Positions 43,194 to 51,236 of a stretch of DNA of 64,000 nt are shown here, in pieces (within the stretch, counting starts at the first letter, position 1; each line of letters begins with the position of its first letter). The stretch comes from a bacterium (GTDB lineage Bacteria > Gemmatimonadota > Gemmatimonadetes > Gemmatimonadales > Gemmatimonadaceae). The stretch spans positions 152,954-216,953 of the forward strand of contig JAIXTI010000081.1 in NCBI GenBank assembly GCA_027484025.1, written 5' to 3'. The notes below the pieces were generated by a model. The model saw nothing but the letters and a program-made list of their open reading frames with translations, was not told where the DNA came from and did no database searches. The translations under genes and the position numbers were made by a program.

Positions 43194-44564
43194 CGTCGTG
43201 CGCGATGGTGGTGGTGCCACGAGCGCCACCACCGCCGCGCCGGCAATGCCGAGAGCCGCGAGCGTCAAGAAGGCCGCAGCCGAACTGCCGGTCGCCGTGC
43301 GCACGCGACCGATGAGATCAGGGCCGAAGTGGCCGCCCAGATTGCCGATGCTGTTGATCCACGCAATGCCGGCCGCGGCAGCGGTGCCGCGCAGATACTC
43401 CGTGGGGATGGCCCAGAACGTACTCATGCTCGACAGCACACCAGCGGCCACGAGCGACAGGGCACAGAGCGACGGGATGACGGCGGTGCCCGTGATGGAC
43501 AGCAGCGACAATCCGACCGCGGTCGCGATCAGCGATACCGTGACGTGCCATCGCCGTTCACCGGTGCGGTCGGAGTGTGCACCCCACAGCAGCATGGAGA
43601 GTCCGGCGACGCCCCACGGGATCATGGTGAGCAAGCCGATTTGCAGGTAGTCGCTCTTGGAGAGACCAAGCTCCTGAATGATGGTGGGCATCCAGAAATT
43701 CACGCCGTACAGCGCGACGGCCATGGTGAAGTACACAAAGGCGAGCGCCCACACTTTGCCGCTCAACAGCGCCGCGCGCGCAGATGATGGCGCACCGCTG
43801 CCGCTGGCATTCGCTCCGACCCGCTCGGCCTCGAGATCGCGTAGCACCTGCGCCCGATCCTCCTCACGCAGCCACTTGGCATCGGCGGGTCCGTTGGGGA
43901 GCAACAGCAGTACCACAATGCCCATGATGAGTGATGGAATGCTCTCGAGCACGAAGAGCCATCGCCACCCACTCCACTCGCCGGCGCCGTGAAAGTGGTC
44001 CATGATCCATCCGGAGATCGGCGCCCCGAGCACATTGGCGACGGCCACCGCGGTCATGAACTTCGCGAACGCGCGCGCACGCCGTGCCGAGGGAAACCAA
44101 TACGTGAGATAGAGCACGATGCCGGGAAAGAATCCGGCCTCGGCCATACCCAGCAGCAAACGCAGCGCGTAGAAGCTGAACTCCGTGCGCGGCAGTCCGA
44201 AAAGCGCGGGCAGCGGTCCCCACGGCAGTACGTCGACGAAGGCAAACGCCCCGGACACGAGCGCCCACGTGATCATGATGCGCGCGATCCACCGGCGTGC
44301 GCCCGCACGCTCGAGCAGCAGATTGCTCGGCACTTCGAACAGGAAATAGCCAATGAAGAAGATGCCGGCGCCGAACCCATACAATGCGTCGGACCACTGC
44401 AGTTCGGTCACCATCTGCAGCTTCGCAAACCCGACGTTCACACGGTCGAGATACGCCACGATGTAGCACAGGAAGAGCAGCGGGAGCAGCCGCCAACCAA
44501 TGCGGGCATACGTGGCGTCGGCGGTGGCCGTATGAAACGATGGCGACTCGGAAGACGTAGGCAT
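43170..44564 (-). CDS. MFS transporter, anion:cation symporter (ACS) family
   Basis: 464 residues from ATG 44564. Twelve hydrophobic helices are visible. The first holds RLLPLLFLCYIVAYLDRVNV and a cytoplasmic loop has FEVPSNLLLERAGARRWIAR, both hallmarks of the ACS (phthalate/tartrate/hexuronate) family of the MFS. Members import organic anions with protons. Here it may take up the acylated or free amino acid processed by its neighbours; that link is inference. Its 3' end overlaps the oxidoreductase gene by 24 nt, with both stops inside the other gene's last codons. Confidence 0.88.
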   Translation of the reverse strand: MPTSSESPSFHTATADATYARIGWRLLPLLFLCYIVAYLDRVNVGFAKLQMVTELQWSDALYGFGAGIFFIGYFLFEVPSNLLLERAGARRWIARIMITWALVSGAFAFVDVLPWGPLPALFGLPRTEFSFYALRLLLGMAEAGFFPGIVLYLTYWFPSARRARAFAKFMTAVAVANVLGAPISGWIMDHFHGAGEWSGWRWLFVLESIPSLIMGIVVLLLLPNGPADAKWLREEDRAQVLRDLEAERVGANASGSGAPSSARAALLSGKVWALAFVYFTMAVALYGVNFWMPTIIQELGLSKSDYLQIGLLTMIPWGVAGLSMLLWGAHSDRTGERRWHVTVSLIATAVGLSLLSITGTAVIPSLCALSLVAAGVLSSMSTFWAIPTEYLRGTAAAAGIAWINSIGNLGGHFGPDLIGRVRTATGSSAAAFLTLAALGIAGAAVVALVAPPPSRTTSDHVLLK

Positions 44565-44627
44565 GATGCCAAGATACGGTGACGCCAACCCGTTCCGCGA
44601 ATCGCGTACTCAACACACTATTCCGTG

Positions 44628-45212
44628 ATGCCCAGAACGACGGTCGCCAAAACCACCAAGCAGCTTACGAAATCGCTCCGCACCCAGGTGACCACCCTGG
44701 GTACCGCGTTGGGCGCCTTCTGGACGACGTTTGCGGTGAATACGGTGCTGGGTGGCGCCCTCACGCAGTTCGGCATCGTGCCGCGTTCCGTCACGGGACT
44801 GCGCGGCATTCTCTTCGCGCCGTTTCTGCACGGCAATCTCAATCACCTCATCGCCAACACCATTCCCTTTGCGGCACTGGGATGGATGGTGATGCTGCGC
44901 GACAGTCGCCACTTCGTGCCCGTCACACTCTTTTCGATGCTCGGCGCCGGGCTCATGGCGTGGACCTTCGGCGCGCCGGGCTCGGTCCATATCGGCGCCA
45001 GTGGCGTCGTGTTCGGGTATCTGGGCTTTCTGTTGCTGGCCGGCGTCTACTCACGGAGCTTTTGGAGCATCGTGCTCAGCCTCGTCACCGCCGGCGTGTG
45101 GGGCGGGCTCGTGCTTGGCATTGCACCGGGTCAGGTGGGCATCAGCTGGCAGGCACACCTTGGTGGGTTCATCGGCGGCATTCTCGCCGCGCGCTACTTC
45201 CGCAAGCGATAG
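44628..45212 (+). CDS. Rhomboid-family intramembrane serine protease
   Basis: 194 residues from ATG 44628 (GTG 44625 immediately precedes). Six hydrophobic segments follow a basic N-terminus. The catalytic Ser sits in VHIGASGVVFGYLGF and the catalytic His in SWQAHLGGFIGG; HGNLNHLIANTIPF in the second helix region provides the usual His/Asn of the oxyanion site. Rhomboids cleave transmembrane substrates within the bilayer. The gene is divergent from the MFS gene (63 bp) and converges on the HDOD gene (23 bp). Confidence 0.92.
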   Translation: MPRTTVAKTTKQLTKSLRTQVTTLGTALGAFWTTFAVNTVLGGALTQFGIVPRSVTGLRGILFAPFLHGNLNHLIANTIPFAALGWMVMLRDSRHFVPVTLFSMLGAGLMAWTFGAPGSVHIGASGVVFGYLGFLLLAGVYSRSFWSIVLSLVTAGVWGGLVLGIAPGQVGISWQAHLGGFIGGILAARYFRKR

Positions 45213-45235
45213 TCAGCGGCTGTTCCCGCGCGCCG

Positions 45236-46741
45236 TCAGGCGTTCCGGCGACGGCCGATCGCGTCGACGATCAGTTCCGCAATCGACTTCGCAAAGCGTA
45301 CGGTGGCGCGATCTGGTACTGGGCCAGCCAGTCGGTCGGCGTAGATGCATCCCACCACCTTGCCCAGCACGATGAGCGGAAAGACGCCGAATTGCGGAAT
45401 GCCCATCTGCTGCACCCAGCGCATTTCGAGCGTACTGAAGCTGCGATCCGAGGGGAGATAGACCGCCTGGCGCTGCTGCGTGAGCGCGACGATGGGGCCC
45501 CCGCGCACCGATACGGGAAACTCGAACTGCGGAATGAGCTGCTCCACGCCGTCGCCGAGTCCGGTGCGCGCCACGAGCGACAACCGGTCGGCAGTAAGAA
45601 AGCAGGCCACTACCCGATCGAACGGACCACCGCGCACGATCGCTTCGAGTGCCTGCAACAGCACCGCGCCAATCGCGACACCCGAGGCCGGATCGACGAT
45701 GTCCTCGAGCTCGAGGCGCAGTCGTGCGCGCAGCGTCAACTCGGTCGCCGCATGTGGCTCCTGTCCGCCATCACCTTCCTGCGCGGTGACGCTATCGCCC
45801 AGCGCGGCGCGCGCGGCCGTCGCCAACTGACGGAAGCGCAGGCGATCGGTGGAGATGCCCGGGTTTATGAAGAGCTCACGCGTTTCTTCGAGCGCATCGG
45901 TGACGACGCCCCCAATCTGTTCGCGCGTGAGCTTCACTTTGGCGCCATGCTGCGACAGGACCTGATCGACGGCCGCCGCAATGTCGGTGTCCGACGCGTC
46001 GAGCTTGTAGAGCGCCTGGGTGAGTTCGTGACTGAATGCCGTGACGGCCGCGACCTGCGACGCGGACGCCGCCGCGCGCGCCCGCATGCCTTGCACGACG
46101 GCGTCCGGCATTCCCCAATGACGCGCCACTTCCGCGCCGAGGTCGACGTACGGGAAGCCAAGCACCATCTTCACGGCTGCGGTTTCGCTGCGACCATCGT
46201 CGCGAATGAGCGCGCGAATGCGTTGATAGTCTTCGGGAAAGTGTCCAGCGATGAGCACTTCACCGAGGTTGCGGAACATGCCGCACAAGTGCGCTTCTTC
46301 GGGATCCTGCAGCTGCAACCGCGTGGCCGCGGCGCGCGCATGGTTGGCCGTGAGCAGTGACAAGAGCATGAGCTCTTTGAGCTCGGGACTTTTGCGCGCG
46401 TAATTCTCGAACAACAACAGACTGCCAGCGAGCTGGCGCACGGTGCGTGCCCCCAGCATCATCATCGCGTGCGTGGCGCTCTGAATGGGGCGCGCGCCGC
46501 GGCGGTAGTGTACGCTGTTGGCCGTCTTGACCACACTCAATGTGAGGCTGTATTCGCGAAGCACGACGTTGGCGAGTCGTTGCAGTGAGTTCGCGTCATC
46601 ATCGAGGGCGGAGAGCGTATCGATGATCTGCTTGGAGAGTGCCGGAAACTCTGCGCCTTCCAGAATGCGCGTGAGGCGCGCCCGGACGGGCGAAGGTTCG
46701 GCCGCCTGCGCGGCACCGGGAAGCAGGTCGGTGGGAGCCAT
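45236..46741 (-). CDS. HDOD-domain signalling protein with C-terminal GAF-like region (second copy)
   Basis: 501 residues from ATG 46741. The HDOD domain spans about residues 25-250 (LTLSVVKTANSVHYRRG, LCGMFRNLGEVLIAGHF, VDLGAEVARHWGMPD). The C-terminus is GAF-like and ends FPLIVLGKVVGCIYADR, matching the other HDOD protein (LLPLVLEGKLIGCLYFDS). The two share order, length class and this final motif, so they are paralogues. Catalytic HD residues for phosphodiesterase activity are not evident. It is divergent from ridA (95 bp). Confidence 0.82.
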   Translation of the reverse strand: MAPTDLLPGAAQAAEPSPVRARLTRILEGAEFPALSKQIIDTLSALDDDANSLQRLANVVLREYSLTLSVVKTANSVHYRRGARPIQSATHAMMMLGARTVRQLAGSLLLFENYARKSPELKELMLLSLLTANHARAAATRLQLQDPEEAHLCGMFRNLGEVLIAGHFPEDYQRIRALIRDDGRSETAAVKMVLGFPYVDLGAEVARHWGMPDAVVQGMRARAAASASQVAAVTAFSHELTQALYKLDASDTDIAAAVDQVLSQHGAKVKLTREQIGGVVTDALEETRELFINPGISTDRLRFRQLATAARAALGDSVTAQEGDGGQEPHAATELTLRARLRLELEDIVDPASGVAIGAVLLQALEAIVRGGPFDRVVACFLTADRLSLVARTGLGDGVEQLIPQFEFPVSVRGGPIVALTQQRQAVYLPSDRSFSTLEMRWVQQMGIPQFGVFPLIVLGKVVGCIYADRLAGPVPDRATVRFAKSIAELIVDAIGRRRNA

Positions 46742-46836
46742 TGATGGGAGTATCGGCCGCGCGGGGCGGTATTTTACGGAAGACCGTGCGCTTCACCGGC
46801 TCACCTTCCTTTTTTTCTCTTCACCTAGCCCAGCCC

Positions 46837-47220
46837 ATGCCCCGCTCGACCGTCGCCAGCCCGGACGCCCCCAAGGCCATCGGCCCCTACTCGCAGGCCA
46901 ACTGGGCCGGCGATCTGCTCTATTGCTCGGGACAGACTCCCATCGATCCCGCCGTCGGCACGCTCATCGAGGGCGACGTGGAGGCGCAGACGCACCGCTG
47001 CTTCGACAACCTGCAGGCCGTCGTGGAAGCGGCCGGGCTCACGATGGACGATGTGATCAAGTGCAACGTCTACCTCACGAGCATGGCCGATTTTCAGGCG
47101 ATGAACCGTGCCTATGGCGCGCGGTTCAGTGAGCCGTATCCGTCGCGCACGACGGTGGCCGTGGCGGGGTTGCCGCTCAACGCCGCCGTTGAAATCGAGC
47201 TTATCGCCAAGCGGTCGTAA
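46837..47220 (+). CDS. ridA: RidA-family enamine/imine deaminase
   Basis: 127 residues from ATG 46837. The family core is clear: KAIGPYSQANWAGDLLYCSG, VVEAAGLTMDDVIKCNVYL, and the active-site Arg in YPSRTTVAVAGLPL with VEIELIAK at the end. RidA hydrolyses reactive 2-aminoacrylate-type enamines made by PLP enzymes, protecting other PLP enzymes. This suits a region rich in amino-acid oxidases and aminotransferases. Its last 20 nt overlap the 3' end of the convergent histidine kinase gene. Confidence 0.94.
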   Translation: MPRSTVASPDAPKAIGPYSQANWAGDLLYCSGQTPIDPAVGTLIEGDVEAQTHRCFDNLQAVVEAAGLTMDDVIKCNVYLTSMADFQAMNRAYGARFSEPYPSRTTVAVAGLPLNAAVEIELIAKRS

Positions 47221-48037
47221 TCGCGGTGTCGGTCCCGTTGGCGGGATACGACGCGTTGTCCGCCAGGGATGACGACGCCGGCACCGCCAACGGCAGCACC
47301 ACGGGCAGTGCCACCGGCAGCCAGACGCGGAAGGTGCTCCCCTGGCCTGGCTCACTGTGTACGTCGATGCTTCCCCCCGCTTCGAGGACCCGGTCGTGGA
47401 CGATCGCGAGTCCAAGCCCGGTACCCTTGTCGGCGGCTTTGGTGGTGAAGAACGGCTCAAAAATGCGACGACGGGTGGCCTCGCTCATCCCCGTTCCGGT
47501 GTCGCTCACGCGAAGCTCAGCCCACGCGGCACGCCCTTGAACCGTGTCGGACTGAGGCTGAGTCGTACGCACCGTGAGCGTCCCACCATCCGGCATCGCG
47601 TCCTGCGCGTTGATGACGAGATTGAGGAGCAACTGGTCGAGGTAGTGCGCGCCACAGGTGACAATGGCACCACGGGCCGCCAAGTGAAGCTCGACCTGCA
47701 CGTTCTGGCGGAGCAATCGCTGCGCCAGTAGCATGGTGCGCTCCACGCACCGGTCGAGTTCGGCGGGGACGGCCGGCGGGGACACGGGCGGGGGAGCATC
47801 CGCCGTTCTGGAGCGACGGCCATGGATGAGGAGTTCGCTACTGAGCGCGCGCGCCCGCGCGGCCGCCTCACGAATTCCTGCCAGCATCTCGAGGCGCTCG
47901 GCCTGCTCGGTCGCGAACTCGAGCTCGCCGGCATAGCTCTCGATGATGGCGATCAGATTATTGAAATCGTGGGCTACGCTGCTGGTGAGCAGCGCCGGAG
48001 ACCGCAGCAGGCGCCCGTCATATAACTGATCAGTCAT
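47201..48037 (-). CDS. Sensor-less histidine kinase (HATPase) protein
   Basis: 278 residues from ATG 48037. The H-box (SSVAHDFNNLIAIIESYAG, His near residue 23) lies almost at the N-terminus, so there is no sensory or membrane domain. The ATPase region has LDQLLLNLVINAQDAMPDGG, DTGTGM, FEPFFTTKAADKGTGLGLAI and a C-terminal SEPGQGSTFRVWLP. The tail is alanine/proline-rich. It may be a cytoplasmic kinase fed by another protein, or the kinase half of a split hybrid. A CRP-like palindrome lies just upstream (48058-48073). The 3' end overlaps ridA by 20 nt. Confidence 0.85.
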   Translation of the reverse strand: MTDQLYDGRLLRSPALLTSSVAHDFNNLIAIIESYAGELEFATEQAERLEMLAGIREAAARARALSSELLIHGRRSRTADAPPPVSPPAVPAELDRCVERTMLLAQRLLRQNVQVELHLAARGAIVTCGAHYLDQLLLNLVINAQDAMPDGGTLTVRTTQPQSDTVQGRAAWAELRVSDTGTGMSEATRRRIFEPFFTTKAADKGTGLGLAIVHDRVLEAGGSIDVHSEPGQGSTFRVWLPVALPVVLPLAVPASSSLADNASYPANGTDTAITTAWR

Positions 48038-48057
48038 TTATTGGTGCCCGGGGTGAG

Positions 48058-48082
48058 AGTGACGGACATCACAAAATGTCCG
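48058..48082 (-). promoter_or_regulatory. Nested palindromes upstream of the sensor-less kinase, one CRP-like
   Basis: AGTGA-CGGACA-TCACA (48058-48073) reads on the minus strand as TGTGATGTCCGTCACT, one base off the CRP consensus TGTGA-N6-TCACA. It overlaps a second palindrome, CGGACAT (48063-48069) with ATGTCCG (48076-48082). Both lie 20-45 bp upstream of ATG 48037. CGGGG-CTG-CCCCG (around 48088-48100) forms another small hairpin. A CRP/FNR-family site is inferred from sequence alone. Confidence 0.4.
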
Positions 48083-48186
48083 CCATCCGGGGCTGCCCCG
48101 CAATATGTGAGGGGGGAGTTCTTTACAGAAAATCGAGGAATCGACCCGCTCCCAAGGAATCAATGGTGGTCGCGGGTTGTCCCAAG

Positions 48187-49119
48187 CTACGCCAGACTGG
48201 CCGTGAGAAAGCTCTCCACATCGGCCTCGCTCATATCCCGCCATCCCGGCGTCACGTTGTCCAGCTTCCCCGACTTCATCCACGCTTCGAGCTGCCCGAC
48301 CTGATCGTACAGCTGCTCGAAATCGTCCACGATGAAGAGCAGCGGCTGATAGTGGTCGATTTCGAAGTGCTGATTGATCACCCACTCGAGCTGCAGCGGA
48401 TAACGCTGCACGCTGTCGCTCGAGACGCTGTGCACGATTTCGCCGTAGCTCGACAGCAGCCCCGAGCCGTACACCGTGATCTCGTCGCGCGTGCGGCCGC
48501 GCATGAGCCCGAACTCCACCGTGAACCAGAAGTAGCGCTGCAGCGCGTTCTGAATACTCGACAGGCGCCGCCGCTGCTCGGCCCGATCACTCATGCCGCG
48601 CACCATGTCGGCCGCGAGATGCGCGCACGCACCAAAGCGTACCAACGTTTCGGCGAACGCGGGATCGGTGTGCATGGGCACGTGGCCGGCAATGTCGTGA
48701 AAAATGTCGGGCTCTGGCAGATAATCGAGCGACCCACCGTCACGAATGGTGATGGTGGTGGGAAACTCCCGGCGGCTCAGACAATCGAAGAAGTTGAACG
48801 CCGGTACGAACCCGCTGACCGCTTTGGCGCGAAAGCCCGTGCGTGGGGCCATGAATCGGTTCACGTCTTCGAGCTTCGGCACACGCGTCGCCTCGAAGCA
48901 GAGCGTATCCAGCCCGTCGAGAAAACGACGGTTGGCGTGGCGCTGCCACAGCTCCTGCATGCGCGCGTACAACCGCTGCCACGTGTCGTGGTTCTGCGCC
49001 GAATAGAGCTCGTACGGCTGCTCGATGTACATCTCGCCATTGGCCACGGCCTGCTCGATGTACGGGGCCTTGGTGGTCGTCAGTCCCATTCCTGCGACGA
49101 GTTCCTGCGATACGGCCAT
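48187..49119 (-). CDS. phhA: Phenylalanine 4-monooxygenase
   Basis: 310 residues from ATG 49119; the frame stays open upstream but only as shadow. The iron site is intact: HDIAGH (His 141 and 146) and Glu in FWFTVEFGL near 202. The gap between the second His and the Glu is about 15 residues longer than in the compact Chromobacterium-type enzyme as I remember it. The fold also shows LDYLPEPDIFHD and GSGLLSSYGEI. It hydroxylates phenylalanine to tyrosine with tetrahydropterin and O2. No pterin dehydratase gene is adjacent. It diverges from the MATE gene (157 bp). Confidence 0.9.
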   Translation of the reverse strand: MAVSQELVAGMGLTTTKAPYIEQAVANGEMYIEQPYELYSAQNHDTWQRLYARMQELWQRHANRRFLDGLDTLCFEATRVPKLEDVNRFMAPRTGFRAKAVSGFVPAFNFFDCLSRREFPTTITIRDGGSLDYLPEPDIFHDIAGHVPMHTDPAFAETLVRFGACAHLAADMVRGMSDRAEQRRRLSSIQNALQRYFWFTVEFGLMRGRTRDEITVYGSGLLSSYGEIVHSVSSDSVQRYPLQLEWVINQHFEIDHYQPLLFIVDDFEQLYDQVGQLEAWMKSGKLDNVTPGWRDMSEADVESFLTASLA

Positions 49120-49276
49120 TGGGTATGCCTCACAAACGGTTGGTCCCACTGCGCAAGCCACTGCTCTCGTGAGAATAATGCGGTGAGCAGGCGCGAGGGA
49201 TCCCGATTCCTTACCAGTCGCGAAAAAACCGCGGAACTGTTGCAACAGCGTCGGATCGCTCGCCGTATTTTTCCGC

Positions 49277-50671
49277 ATGCCCTCCTCCACCGGCCTTCTC
49301 AAAGATCTGCGCGACGCCATTCGCGGCGCCGAACACGACTATACGCAGGGACCAATCGGTCGCGCGATTTTTCTGCTCGCCGTCCCTATGGTCCTCGAGA
49401 TGTCGATGGAGAGCATCTTCGCGGTCGTCGACGCGTATTTCGTGGGACGTCTCGGGCCGGCCGCCGTGGCGACTATCGGACTCACCGAGTCGCTCATGGT
49501 TGTCATCTACACCGTGGCGATGGGGCTCAGTATTGGTCTTACCGCGACGGTTGCGCGTCGCATTGGCGAGAAGGACCCGGATGGCGCGGCACGCGCGACT
49601 GTGCAGGGACTGCTGCTTGGCTTGCTCCTGTCGGGTATCCTTGGCGTCATCGGTGCCGTGTACGCGCGCGACTTGCTTACGCTCATGGGCGCCGACGCCG
49701 AGGTGCTCGCGGTGGGCACCGGCTTCGCGCGCATTTCGCTGGCGTGCAACAGTGCGGTGTTCCTGCTCTTTCTCATCAACGCCGCCTTCCGTGGCGCGGG
49801 TGATGCCGCCGTCGCCATGCGCGTACTGGTGCTGGGCAACGCCATCAACATCGTACTCTGTCCGCTGCTCATTTTCGGTGTGGGAATCTTCCCCGAGCTC
49901 GGCATGGAAGGCGCCGCGTGGGCGACGGTCATTGGTCGTACGACGGGCTTTCTCTGGGCCATGTGGCATCTGCGCGGCGGACAGGGCAACCTGCATGTGC
50001 ACCGCGCGCATGTGAAAGTCGAACCTACCACCATGCTGCACATCGCGACGCTGTCGGGGTGGGGCACGGTGCAGGTGGCGCTGAGCTCGATGAGCTGGAT
50101 CGTCCTCGTGCGCCTCATGTCCACCTTTGGTGGCCATGTCGTGGCCGGTTACACCATTGCCATTCGCGTGCTGCTCTTCGCGCTCATGCCCGCCTTCGGC
50201 GTGGGAGCAGCAGCGTCTACCATGGTGGGGCAGGCGCTCGGTGCACAGAATCCCGAGCGTGCGGAAACATCGGTGTGGGTGGCGGCGCGCATCAACATGA
50301 TGGTGCTGGGGCTTACTGGGGCGCTGTTCTGGATTTTTGCGCCGTCACTGGTCGCGTGGTTCAGCGATGCGGAGGATGTGCGCACCGTGGCGACCTACGG
50401 GCTTCGCACCATGAGCCTGGGCTTTCCACTGTACGCGCTGGGCATGGTGCTCGAGCAGTCGTTCAACGGCGCCGGCGATACGCGGACGCCAAGCTGGATG
50501 AACTTCGTCGTGTTCTGGGTGCTGCAGCTACCGGCGGCGTGGTGGTTCTCACAAAAGACCGACCTGGGCTATCGCGGCGTGTTCATTGCCGTACCCGTCG
50601 CCTATTCGGCGCTCGCGCTCATCAGCGCGGTGTTCTTCAGGCGCGGGGCGTGGAAGACACGGCGCGTGTGA
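49277..50671 (+). CDS. MATE-family multidrug efflux transporter
   Basis: 464 residues from ATG 49277. Twelve hydrophobic helices form two repeats. The N-terminal repeat opens IGRAIFLLAVPMVLEMSMES, with FVGRLGPAAVATIGLTES, and the C-terminal repeat has VAGYTIAIRVLLFALMPAFG and SFNGAGDTRTPSWMNF, all typical of MATE (DinF/NorM-type) exporters that use Na+ or H+ to expel cationic drugs and metabolites. It converges on the Xre/ParS antitoxin gene with a 5-bp gap. Confidence 0.92.
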   Translation: MPSSTGLLKDLRDAIRGAEHDYTQGPIGRAIFLLAVPMVLEMSMESIFAVVDAYFVGRLGPAAVATIGLTESLMVVIYTVAMGLSIGLTATVARRIGEKDPDGAARATVQGLLLGLLLSGILGVIGAVYARDLLTLMGADAEVLAVGTGFARISLACNSAVFLLFLINAAFRGAGDAAVAMRVLVLGNAINIVLCPLLIFGVGIFPELGMEGAAWATVIGRTTGFLWAMWHLRGGQGNLHVHRAHVKVEPTTMLHIATLSGWGTVQVALSSMSWIVLVRLMSTFGGHVVAGYTIAIRVLLFALMPAFGVGAAASTMVGQALGAQNPERAETSVWVAARINMMVLGLTGALFWIFAPSLVAWFSDAEDVRTVATYGLRTMSLGFPLYALGMVLEQSFNGAGDTRTPSWMNFVVFWVLQLPAAWWFSQKTDLGYRGVFIAVPVAYSALALISAVFFRRGAWKTRRV

Positions 50672-50676
50672 GCTCG

Positions 50677-51060
50677 TCAGGCCTCAAGATACTGGACGAC
50701 GTCCACCACCCCCACGACGGTGCAGATTCGCGTGGCCGGCACCCCACCAAGATGCGTGTTCATGGTGTTCAACCAGTCGCGCCCCTTGGCATCATCGCCG
50801 CCAACGAGCGCATCGAGCGATCGGAACAGACGGACGAATAGCAGCGCCAGCTCGCCCTCTTTGCTGGCGGGGTCGATGCCGCTGCCGCTGTTGAGTCGCG
50901 ACAAGGTGACCTCGCTCACGCCGATGACCTGCGCCAGATGCCGGCAGGTAAGCCCGAGGCGCTCCGCAGCCGCAAGTACCGCCTTGGCCACGACAGCCGA
51001 GGGATCTGGCTGGAGCTGGGTCGATACGGCCGGGGACATGTTTGAATGCTCGCTACTCAC
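50677..51060 (-). CDS. Xre/MbcA/ParS-type antitoxin-like protein without adjacent RES toxin
   Basis: 127 residues from GTG 51060 (ATG 51039 is possible), overlapping the upstream small membrane gene by 8 nt. A helix-turn-helix (LGLTCRHLAQVIGVSEVTLS) is followed by the C-terminal ParS/DUF2384 toxin-binding motif (GRDWLNTMNTHLGGVPATRI, ending VQYLEA). In known pairs this antitoxin precedes a RES-domain NAD-degrading toxin. Here the neighbours are a small membrane protein, a cation/proton antiporter and a convergent MATE gene; no RES gene is visible. It may act as a stand-alone regulator or pair with a toxin elsewhere. Confidence 0.85.
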   Translation of the reverse strand: MSSEHSNMSPAVSTQLQPDPSAVVAKAVLAAAERLGLTCRHLAQVIGVSEVTLSRLNSGSGIDPASKEGELALLFVRLFRSLDALVGGDDAKGRDWLNTMNTHLGGVPATRICTVVGVVDVVQYLEA

Positions 51061-51235
51061 TGTTTTCTCCTGAAAGCGGAGGCGTGGGTAGCTTTTCCTT
51101 GCGCCGCGTCCACGCCAGGATGAACACCGAGCCGACCATCAGCGCCGTGCGGATGAACAGCGCCAGCAGCAGCAATATGAACAGCGCTATGGCGCCCTGC
51201 GCGACCCATGTGCCCCACGTCGCTCCGCCTTCCAT
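51053..51235 (-). CDS. Small single-pass membrane protein
   Basis: 60 residues from ATG 51235, one base after the antiporter stop, and overlapping the antitoxin gene by 8 nt. It has one long hydrophobic segment (about residues 12-38) followed by a basic WTRRKEK and a polar tail. The tight packing on both sides supports a real gene. It might be an antiporter accessory subunit or a membrane partner of the antitoxin-like protein. I do not recognise a family. Confidence 0.65.
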   Translation of the reverse strand: MEGGATWGTWVAQGAIALFILLLLALFIRTALMVGSVFILAWTRRKEKLPTPPLSGENSE

Positions 51236-51236
51236 G

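Noticed and set aside
48076..49803. 575-codon plus-strand frame across phhA and the MATE start
   Set aside because: Antisense to phhA and out of frame with MATE; no domain is visible.
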